Below are positions 33,373 to 39,658 of a DNA stretch of 39,658 nucleotides, piece by piece. The notes beneath the pieces were generated by a model, which ran no database searches, was not told the origin of the DNA, and saw only the letters and a list, made by a program, of their open reading frames with translations. The DNA is taken from assembly GCA_012034865.1 (NCBI GenBank), contig JAAUOM010000030.1:1-39658 (forward strand), read 5' to 3'. Every line of letters starts with the position of its first letter. The first letter of the stretch is position 1. Source of the DNA: Acaryochloris sp. CRU_2_0 (GTDB taxonomy: Bacteria > Cyanobacteriota > Cyanobacteriia > Thermosynechococcales > Thermosynechococcaceae). The translations under genes and the position numbers were made by a program.

Positions 33373-36012
33373 CTAATCCATCACACCCTTGGGGAACAGC
33401 GATGAGGTCAGCATCGCATTCGCTGACAGGGCTTTAACCTTTCCTAGCAAAGCGGTACGGCGTTCTTGCAGTAACCGATCTAGGGCAGGCAAATACATGG
33501 GAGTGGGCATCATATCCGCAAAGATTTCGCTCATAACTACATTATCAATAACTAGAAAAAAATCGGTGGGATTGGGTCCATCCGTATGTCTGCTCAATAC
33601 CCCAAATCCAGCCCGTTGACGATGATATTTACGAACGACGGGATAGGTTTGCAACCATTGCTCAAAGGTTTGGGCTTTGGCCATCCCCGTTAACATGGCC
33701 TTGACCAACTCTGGAGAAGCAGGGTTTTGCGTGTGGGTCAGCCATGCTTTGGCAATCCAATCTGCTCTTTGGGCTGGATCAGACCAGGCTTGCAAGAGGT
33801 ATTGGGCGGGGGTGGGTAAGGCGGGTGAGAGCGCCAGTTTTGTCCCTGGTGCCGTTGGGGATGCTTTGATTAAGACCCGACTCAGACTACTGCCGTAGGG
33901 ATCTAAATCTGCTTGAGCCGCTGCTAGGTTGCCGCGCCACCACTGGAGACTTCCTCTGCTTTGATGGAGATGAGTATTCAACTCGTCTAGATGGGGATGG
34001 GCCTGCATCAATTGACCATAGGCTTTTTCTAGAGCGGTGAGCAGAGGGTCGTAGAGGGGCAGCAAGGGTTGCGATCGCCAAGCTGGACTGGTAATCCACA
34101 GGGGATTTCTTAAACATTCCAGGGTCATGGCTTCTAGGGCTAAGTCGGTTTGGTTTTGTGCTAACAAACTCATACCTAAGCCAAAAAAAACGCCACGTTT
34201 GGCAGGAACCAACTCTGCCGAGCGCACAAACGCTTGAGTTGCTTTTGGCGGATCGAGCTGCATATACAACCACCCCAAGTTGGTATGGCCAAACTCCTGA
34301 TCCGCAGAGACTTGATTTCCCCGGATAAAGTATTGGGTGGCGCTTTGCAGGAGATATTGACGTAGCTTGGGATCTTGAGAGTTGAATCCTAACTCGCCAA
34401 TATTCCAGCCCAGTTGGTAGGCATAATAGGGTTCCCACGGGGCTTTAGCCTGAGCCTCTCCTAAGTGTTGGCGAAAGCGATCGAATTGTTGTTGTCCCAA
34501 CGCCACAAACCCCCGACTAGAGAGCCGCCAAGCATCTTGAATGGGAACTAGCCAAAGGCTCATAGCTAAAACTAGCCCTAACAAGATTCCTGCTATTAGT
34601 CGTTGCTGGAACCATCCCTTACCTGAGCGTCTATACTCTTTTGTGGGCAAGGGATTCATTGCTCCCCTGCGGCAGCTAGCAGCCAGCACTCCAAAGCTAA
34701 TGGCAATGAAACCGCTAATACCAATATTGTCCAATTGGTAGTCCGTGAGGGAGACGGCACTATAGCCCAGCAAACCAGCTAACGAAGTTTGAATCAGGAA
34801 GCTGTCTGAGATTGCCAGCCCAGCAGCGGGGCAGGTCCACCGCCAGCTTTGATAAACAAGCCAGCCTAAAATGAGGAAGTAGGGAATACTGCCTGCCAGT
34901 CCTAATTCTGCCCAAACTTGGCCAAGGGTGCCATGCAATTGGTAAACCTGTTCGGCCTCTAACCCTGCCCAGGCTGGCCGATAGGCTTGGTAAGCCAAGG
35001 GCACACTCCCCAGTCCCATCCCGGTTCCAGGATTTTGCCATCCCATCCTCCAAGCTGCCGCATGGGTAATGATCCGATAGGCCATTTCCCCACTGGCTTG
35101 GCCTTTCAGGATTTGACTGATTTGGCTACTGAGGCGATTGTTGGCAAGAACTAAAACTACCAGAACCCCCAAACTGACCAAGCTACCGCCCATGAGCCAG
35201 CGGCGATTCATGTCTTGTCGTTGAAATAGGGCTACGACTAAATAAAGGCTGCTAACTACACACCCTATCCATCCGCCCCTAGAACTGGTTGTGTACAGAT
35301 CCAAGAGTCCTAGTCCCAGGCTGATAGCCCACCATCCCCGCCAGTAGCCTGTTGACGTGATCCACAATCCCAAAAACAACGGCAAAGCTAAGACCAAATA
35401 CCCAGCGACGTAATTTTGATGGCCAAAGGGTGCCCAATTCCGCAGTTCGAGAACCGAAAAATTGTAGCTAGTCTGCATCCCTGCTGCTTGCAGCGCCCAA
35501 ATCCGACTCAGCTCTGGCCAGAAGGTTTGATTGAACCATAGAGCCAAACTGACGAGAATCAATCCAGAGCTGAGCAAACCCTGAATCATCAAAAGACGTT
35601 GGCGACGCTCAGGCGTTTGGCACCAAGTTTTGACGGTATAGATGGTGGCTATCCCGCCTAAGGCTGGCCCAGTATACCAACGGGCCTGATCAGGAAATCG
35701 AGCCAACAGCGTCGATAGAATTAGACCGATGATCGCCAATGCTGCTATCCAGTCCAAACCTTGGTGTAATCGGGGAAGCGTTTGAGTTTGCCAGATCTGC
35801 CAGATGAACCAGAGGAGGGGACAAACCCAGGTCACTTGCCAAAATAAGACCCAGGGCCAGACTACCATCAGACTATGGCTGTCGGGCAGGAGAGTAAAGA
35901 GGGCATACAATCCAAGAGAGAGAATTCCTAGAAGCGATCCGTCAGAGACGCCCAGACTGCTGGGATTGGACTGAACCCGATCATCGAATTGTGAGTCAGA
36001 GGATGTGGCCAT
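33373..36012 (-). CDS. O-antigen ligase/polymerase-like polytopic protein with C-terminal TPR-like region
   Basis: 879 residues from ATG 36012; earlier in-frame starts run into the divergent glycosidase gene. The first 490 residues hold about a dozen membrane helices with the Wzy_C/RfaL motif region: LFLGLWITSTGYWRGWWAIS, LLDLYTTSSRGGWIGCVVSS, the long periplasmic loop with WQNPGTGMGLGSVPLAYQAY and YQLHGTLGQVWAELGLAGSI. After the last helix (AGILLGLVLAMSLWLVPIQD) a soluble helical part follows, with TPR-like repeats (YAYQLGWNIGELGFNSQDPK; FGHTNLGWLYMQLDPPKATQ; FFGLGMSLLAQNQTDLALEA). It probably polymerises or ligates glycan on the periplasmic side. The length agrees with cyanobacterial homologues. 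Confidence 0.85.
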   Translation of the reverse strand: MATSSDSQFDDRVQSNPSSLGVSDGSLLGILSLGLYALFTLLPDSHSLMVVWPWVLFWQVTWVCPLLWFIWQIWQTQTLPRLHQGLDWIAALAIIGLILSTLLARFPDQARWYTGPALGGIATIYTVKTWCQTPERRQRLLMIQGLLSSGLILVSLALWFNQTFWPELSRIWALQAAGMQTSYNFSVLELRNWAPFGHQNYVAGYLVLALPLFLGLWITSTGYWRGWWAISLGLGLLDLYTTSSRGGWIGCVVSSLYLVVALFQRQDMNRRWLMGGSLVSLGVLVVLVLANNRLSSQISQILKGQASGEMAYRIITHAAAWRMGWQNPGTGMGLGSVPLAYQAYRPAWAGLEAEQVYQLHGTLGQVWAELGLAGSIPYFLILGWLVYQSWRWTCPAAGLAISDSFLIQTSLAGLLGYSAVSLTDYQLDNIGISGFIAISFGVLAASCRRGAMNPLPTKEYRRSGKGWFQQRLIAGILLGLVLAMSLWLVPIQDAWRLSSRGFVALGQQQFDRFRQHLGEAQAKAPWEPYYAYQLGWNIGELGFNSQDPKLRQYLLQSATQYFIRGNQVSADQEFGHTNLGWLYMQLDPPKATQAFVRSAELVPAKRGVFFGLGMSLLAQNQTDLALEAMTLECLRNPLWITSPAWRSQPLLPLYDPLLTALEKAYGQLMQAHPHLDELNTHLHQSRGSLQWWRGNLAAAQADLDPYGSSLSRVLIKASPTAPGTKLALSPALPTPAQYLLQAWSDPAQRADWIAKAWLTHTQNPASPELVKAMLTGMAKAQTFEQWLQTYPVVRKYHRQRAGFGVLSRHTDGPNPTDFFLVIDNVVMSEIFADMMPTPMYLPALDRLLQERRTALLGKVKALSANAMLTSSLFPKGVMD

Positions 36013-36097
36013 AGGGATTATTGGGTATCTTGCAGTCAGATTACCCGGATCGCTCGCTTGAACAGACAGGGAAGATGGGGGTGTAAAGAGGGTGGCA

Positions 36098-37747
36098 ATG
36101 GATCGACGGCAATTTTTGACACTATCCAGTGGCACGACTGCTCTGCTGGCGCTGAGTACAGCAACTCCTCAGATATCTCCTACACTGGCAGCTTCTTCTC
36201 CATCCCCTTGGATCAAGCTACAAGCTTGGACGGCCACGGGTGAACCGCTGCCCCCTCACGTCTTAAACCAAACGTTTTTCTTGACCTTAACGGATGAACC
36301 GCTCCCTAATCCCCCTCGACGGGTGACGCAAGGAACGCTGTGGTCAGAGCCACCCTCTGTTCCCTTTGCCCTTGTTTTATACTTATGGGTTCAAGGCTTT
36401 GGTAAGGTGACCCTCTATGCAGATAACCAAGGCTGGGGGTATACGCCCGCTGATTTTCCCCTGAATTTGAATTTAGCTTGTGCTCAATCCCGGCTGCATC
36501 GGGTGTGGGGGGCGATCGCAACCTGGAAATCGCAAGGCTACGCCTGCCCACCCCCGGTTAAAGCTCAGCTCCAGAAAGCTGCGGCATTCCTCCAGCAAGC
36601 CCTTGCCGCCGCCAATTCTAAAGCTATGGCTGCACTGGCCAATGATTCTCTGCGGGAAAGTCTTTGGGCGGGGGAAGCGGCAGTCTTTGCCCAAGCCCAA
36701 GATCAAATCCGTCAGCAAGGATCTCGACCTCATTTTCTGTTCGGCTGCAATTGCTTTGGCCATCCCGACTCTGGCGCTGAGTATGACCGACATTTCCAAC
36801 AGTTGTTTAACTTTGCCACCCTGCCCTTTTATTGGCAATCCTTTGAACCCAAAGCAGGACAGCCAAATTTTGGCAAAACTGATGGTATGGTGCAGTGGCT
36901 AGAGCAAGCTGGTATTACCGCCAAAGGCCATCCCCTGGTTTGGTTTCATGAAGCTGGGCTACCTGCGTGGGTCAAAGGAAAGTCCTATGCACAATTGCAA
37001 GATCTTCTGCGTCAGCGTGTTCGGGAGATTACAAGGCATTATGGCGATCGCATCTCCTACTACGACATCATCAATGAAGCCCACGACATCGACTGGGCCA
37101 ATCTCCTCAACTTCTCAGCTCAACAACAGTTAGAGATGACGCGCCTCGCCGCTGAAGCCGCCGCTCAAGGACACCCTCACCTTCAGCGAATTATCAATAC
37201 CTGTTGTCAATGGGCAGAATATGTTGCCAGAGGTCGCCAAGATCCTCAACTGCATAGTGCCTATCACTATCTGCAAACCTGTATCGCCACCGACATTCCC
37301 TTCGAAATCATTGGGATGCAACTGTATTACCCCAATCAAGATATGTTTGAAATCAATCGGCTCCTAGAGCGATTTAGCCAGCTCGGTAAACCCATCCATA
37401 TTACGGAATTAGGGGTTTCCTCCAACACGACTAGGGCTGAAAATACGCCTTTTCCTGAGCCGCCTGGTCTATGGCATGGCCCCTGGAGTGAAACCATCCA
37501 AGCCGATTGGGTAGAGCAGTTTTATACCCTTTGTTATAGCAAACCCTATATTGAGGCCGTTACCTGGTGGGACTTGGCCGATGGCGGTTTTTGGCCCCAT
37601 GGCGGTCTGCTACGCCCAGATTTCACCCCTAAACTCTCCTATCTGCGTTTGGCAACCCTGCAAAAACAATGGCGATCGCTATCTCCGTTCAGGGAATCGA
37701 AAACGTCTATGCAGTTCAACGTCACTATTTCCCTTCTGGAAAGATAG
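36098..37747 (+). CDS. GH10 glycoside hydrolase (xylanase family), Tat-exported
   Basis: About 549 residues. The Tat signal is MDRRQFLTLSSGTTALLALS, with the cleavage region near TLAASSP. After an N-terminal beta-type region (about 35-200) of unknown role comes a GH10 barrel: FLFGCNCFGHPDSGAEYDRH, NFATLPFYWQSFEPKAGQPN, AKGHPLVWFHEAGLPAWVKG, YYDIINEAHDIDW with acid/base Glu near residue 327, and HITELGVSS with nucleophile Glu near 437, then VTWWDLADGGFWPHGGLL. Both catalytic Glu are present. ATG 36098 is chosen over GTG 36092 because AGAGGG lies at proper distance. It diverges from the polymerase-like gene by 85 bp. A role in trimming cell-surface polysaccharide rather than in xylan feeding is possible. 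Confidence 0.92.
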   Translation: MDRRQFLTLSSGTTALLALSTATPQISPTLAASSPSPWIKLQAWTATGEPLPPHVLNQTFFLTLTDEPLPNPPRRVTQGTLWSEPPSVPFALVLYLWVQGFGKVTLYADNQGWGYTPADFPLNLNLACAQSRLHRVWGAIATWKSQGYACPPPVKAQLQKAAAFLQQALAAANSKAMAALANDSLRESLWAGEAAVFAQAQDQIRQQGSRPHFLFGCNCFGHPDSGAEYDRHFQQLFNFATLPFYWQSFEPKAGQPNFGKTDGMVQWLEQAGITAKGHPLVWFHEAGLPAWVKGKSYAQLQDLLRQRVREITRHYGDRISYYDIINEAHDIDWANLLNFSAQQQLEMTRLAAEAAAQGHPHLQRIINTCCQWAEYVARGRQDPQLHSAYHYLQTCIATDIPFEIIGMQLYYPNQDMFEINRLLERFSQLGKPIHITELGVSSNTTRAENTPFPEPPGLWHGPWSETIQADWVEQFYTLCYSKPYIEAVTWWDLADGGFWPHGGLLRPDFTPKLSYLRLATLQKQWRSLSPFRESKTSMQFNVTISLLER

Positions 37748-37808
37748 GGGATCTTCATCGCTCACGGGTGGCTCGATTCTTGACATTCTTTGTGGGGATA
37801 TGGGCATC

Positions 37809-37838
37809 TTAAGTAAATGAACATTAAGTAAATGAACA
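37809..37838 (+). repeat. 15-bp tandem duplication
   Basis: TTAAGTAAATGAACA occurs twice in direct succession with no mismatch, in the non-coding space between the glycosidase and cupin genes. The rest of that space (37748-38041) holds no gene; TTTAGTAA-like AT-rich stretches could be promoter parts. Confidence 0.6.
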
Positions 37839-38041
37839 TTGCTTTTGTGTTACAGGTCACTGCAAACATGCTGGTCTGATTGCTTAAATCATCATGATGA
37901 GTCTCAAGGCTGACCATCATTTTTAATACGCTAGCTCTAGACAATTTACTGGGCTTTGCCTTTGCCCTAGGACAGGTAAGGTATCATGCTCCCTTATCTG
38001 CCACTTTTAACTCAACAAGCTAATTGAGGTACGTAGGAACT

Positions 38042-38428
38042 GTGGTTCAAAATCTATTAGAAACGCTACCATCTGTTCATCAAGGTGTGGCTGCAACGGA
38101 ATTGCGCCCTTGGGGATCTTTTACTATTTTGGAAGAAGGTCAAGGCTATAAAATTAAACGTATTGAGGTTAAACCAGGTCATCGCCTGAGTTTGCAAATG
38201 CATCACCATCGAAGTGAGCATTGGATAGTAATTGCTGGCATTGCCAAGGTTGTCCGAGGGGAAGAAGAGTTGATGCTCAGTGCCAATGAGTCGACTTACG
38301 TGCCCCGTTTTACTTGTCATCGATTAGAGAATCCTGGGATGGTACCCTTGGTTCTAATTGAAGTGCAAAATGGTGAGTATCTAGGCGAAGATGATATTGT
38401 CCGCTTTGAAGATGATTACGCCCGATAG
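38042..38428 (+). CDS. mannose-6-phosphate isomerase type II-like cupin
   Basis: About 128 residues. It corresponds to the C-terminal isomerase domain of bifunctional ManC/AlgA without the GDP-mannose pyrophosphorylase part: LRPWGSFTILEEGQGYKIKR, IEVKPGHRLSLQMHHHRSEH, WIVIAGIAKVVRGEEELMLS, ESTYVPRFTCHRLENPG and LIEVQNGEYLGEDDIVRFED. The metal-binding HHHRSEHW and the later His are present. It would interconvert fructose-6-P and mannose-6-P for GDP-mannose supply. GTG 38042 is preceded by AGGA at good distance; TTG 38024 in frame is less likely. Single-domain versions are common in cyanobacteria. Confidence 0.9.
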   Translation: MVQNLLETLPSVHQGVAATELRPWGSFTILEEGQGYKIKRIEVKPGHRLSLQMHHHRSEHWIVIAGIAKVVRGEEELMLSANESTYVPRFTCHRLENPGMVPLVLIEVQNGEYLGEDDIVRFEDDYAR

Positions 38429-38489
38429 TCGCTTCATCTGACTATATCTATTAAGTATCTATATCTATAAGTAGAAGATCCCGCACTGT

Positions 38490-38825
38490 ATGATTCAACT
38501 GAGTCCCACAGCTATTGACGAGGTGAAGCGTTTGCAAAAAAAACATGCGCCCACAGGGGACAGTTGGCTACGAATTGAAGTCAATGCTAGTGGCTGTAAA
38601 GGGTTGGCCTATCAAATGCAGTTTGTGCCATCCATACAACAACCCACGGATCAAGTCTTTGTTTGTGAAGCAGTTCAGGTTGTGATTAATTCAGCCAGTT
38701 TGGATTATATTTCAGGGTTAACCCTGGACTATACTGAGGATCTCATGGGGGGCGGTTTCCGTTTCTACAATCCCAATGCAGTTGAAACCTGTAGTTGTGG
38801 ACATTCCTTTGCCACAGTGGTGTAA
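38490..38825 (+). CDS. A-type iron-sulfur carrier (IscA/HesB family)
   Basis: A 111-residue Fe-S assembly protein. Three conserved cysteines are present: NASGCKGLAYQMQF and the C-terminal ETCSCGHSF. Between them are VINSASLDYISGLTLDYTED and LMGGGFRFYNPNA, the usual family run. ATG 38490 gives a standard length (about 110). It passes clusters to apoproteins in the cytoplasm. IscA, SufA and ErpA types cannot be separated here. It lies alone, 60 bases after the cupin gene on the same strand. Confidence 0.93.
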   Translation: MIQLSPTAIDEVKRLQKKHAPTGDSWLRIEVNASGCKGLAYQMQFVPSIQQPTDQVFVCEAVQVVINSASLDYISGLTLDYTEDLMGGGFRFYNPNAVETCSCGHSFATVV

Positions 38826-38852
38826 CCCAGACCATTACCTAATGCCAAGTTA

Positions 38853-39458
38853 TTAGGTCGAGAATGTTTGGCGATGACCTTCAGTCGGTCGCAGACCAGC
38901 GCACCCATCATCCCCCCCTAAGCGCCAAATCACAGACAAATTGTTGGCTGGCATGGCAATTGTTTTTTGTAATATCAGTCCATTTTCAGCTGCGACCATT
39001 ACCACTTCCTCAAGATTGCGGATACCCCATGCTGGCTCTCGACTGCGCAAGAATTGATCAAAGGCCAAATTACTAGGAGCAGTGGGCTGCCCTAGTTGAA
39101 TAAAGGGTCCATACAAATACAAGATGCCTTGAGGGGACAAAAGTTGTGCTGCACCTGAGATCAATCCTAAAGTGGCCTGCCAAGGCGAAATATGCAGCAT
39201 ATTGATATTGATAATGGCAGTGATATCAAACGTAGATAGCTGATAGTCAGAGCAGGCTTTTTGGACAACTGTTGGCCAATGGGGTTGCAATACATCAACG
39301 CTAATGGGTGGATAAAGATTGTCAAGCTTGCTCTGTCTTTGCCAAGCTAGGATGCTTTCAAGTTGGGGTTGGGCAATATCGCTGGGTATCCAGCTTAAAG
39401 CGGATAAGTGTTGGGCAAAAAATGCAGCGTGTTCCCCACTTCCACTAGCGATTTCGGC
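38853..39458 (-). pseudogene. DUF938 methyltransferase-like protein, N-terminus removed by an IS1-type insertion
   Basis: On the minus strand the frame enters at about 39458 with EIASGSGEHAAFFAQHLSAL (SAM-binding motif I), then WIPSDIAQPQLESILAWQRQ, DITAIININMLHISPWQATL, LSPQGILYLYGPFIQLGQPT, FDQFLRSREPAWGIRNLEEV, ILQKTIAMPANNLSVIWRL. This is nearly all of DUF938 except the first 25-30 residues, which stop where an IS end begins. TTG 39290 is only a chance internal start. The tail after WRLGG is unusual and includes copy 2 of the 24-bp repeat. SAM-dependent methylation is presumed; the substrate is unknown. Confidence 0.75.
38876..38899. repeat. 24-bp small dispersed repeat, copy 2, within a HIP1 site
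   Basis: Begins GACCTTCAGTCGG and ends GCAGACCAG, with GGCGAT before and CGCAC after. Deleting it leaves GGCGATCGCAC, again with a perfect HIP1 octamer. It lies in frame (24 = 8 x 3) within the last codons of the DUF938 gene and differs from copy 1 at four positions. Confidence 0.65.
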
Positions 39459-39658
39459 GTTGCATAATGGGGGTATGAATTAGGGTGAATTAGCATGGAA
39501 TGTCCCGAGTGCGGCTCAACTCATATCCGTAAAAATGGAATCAAAAAGGTAAGCAAAATCACATTTGCGTCGATTGCGGTCGGCAATTTATTGATGTTTA
39601 TGCCCCGCCCCAAGGCTATAGTGATGCGATGAAACGGGAATGTCTCAAAATGTATGTC
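39456..39658 (+). mobile_element. IS1-family-like element, left part, cut by the window end
   Basis: The element appears to start near GGCGTTGCATAATGG (39456-39470), where the DUF938 frame is broken. It runs beyond the window, so the right end, target duplication and insB-like part cannot be seen. Confidence 0.5.
39495..39658 (+). pseudogene. IS1-type transposase N-terminus (InsA-like), frameshifted, partial
   Basis: From ATG 39495: MECPECGSTHIRKNGIKK, then in the next frame KQNHICVDCGRQFIDVYAPP, QGYSDAMKRECLKMY. Together these form the InsA zinc finger (C-x2-C ... C-x2-C) and the following helix. The frames join if one G is added to the GG at 39548-39549 (AAAAAGGGT), giving IKKGKQNHICVDCG. 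IS1 elements can use programmed shifting, but that happens between insA and insB, much later, so this break is either decay or an under-called base. Confidence 0.6.

Noticed and set aside
1..39658. CRISPR arrays, rRNA or tRNA genes.
   Set aside because: No regularly spaced direct repeats and no cloverleaf or rRNA-like sequence was found on reading through the window.

Overview
The window looks like cyanobacterial chromosome. The palindrome GCGATCGC (HIP1) recurs throughout, and there is an allophycocyanin-beta-like protein, the aerobic cyclase AcsF of chlorophyll synthesis, and many families typical of cyanobacteria (Uma2 nucleases, DUF29, DUF4282, ABC1 kinases, a cyanobacteriochrome). The isolated, divergent phycobiliprotein and the number of mobile elements would suit Acaryochloris, but that is an inference and the genus is not proven.

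Layout. 1-2601: broken end of a methyltransferase, an unrecognised protein and an LptF/LptG-type permease (all +). 2660-5002: pcrA/uvrD helicase (-). 5100-8685: an AT-rich accessory locus on the minus strand with three small double-glycine-leader peptides around a STAND (NB-ARC) ATPase, plus two hairpin-forming repeats. 9028-11356: Tat-exported ferritin-like protein, a truncated MFS transporter behind a G/C-rich repeat, rubredoxin, and the ApcB-like protein with a clear terminator. 11695-18395: SPOR-type envelope protein, ABC1 kinase, Uma2 protein, TrmO, TrmJ, DUF4282 and DUF29. 18650-22359: a two-GAF cyanobacteriochrome related to PixJ, then a glycosyltransferase. 22351-26902: pirin, a methylase remnant, a second Uma2 protein, AcsF and BioF. 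26907-28731: an IS200/IS605 element (tnpA and tnpB divergent) inserted at the 3' end of a GIY-YIG (T5orf172-like) gene. 29726-30362: a HigB/HigA-type toxin-antitoxin pair. 30525-33302: a double-ATPase ABC protein, a MITE-like repeat, a YbjN-like protein and a DUF4342 protein. 33373-37747: a polysaccharide polymerase/ligase-like membrane protein divergent from a Tat-exported GH10 glycosidase. 38042-39658: mannose-6-phosphate-isomerase-type cupin, IscA-family protein, a DUF938 methyltransferase cut by an IS1-type element, and the start of that element.

The most notable observations are these. (1) The STAND ATPase plus GG-peptide locus: two peptides share a near-identical leader with Gly-Gly at residues 26-27 and a GGPGVV motif in their Gly/Asn-rich cores. 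(2) A 24-bp dispersed repeat occurs twice, each time splitting what would otherwise be a perfect HIP1 octamer; one copy puts an in-frame stop into the toxin gene. (3) The IS605 insertion has rewritten the C-terminus of the GIY-YIG protein. (4) A DXCF-type cyanobacteriochrome GAF is attached to a degenerate chemotaxis signalling tip. (5) At least six genes are broken by the apparent loss of single bases beside homopolymer runs, which points to base-calling errors as much as to gene decay.
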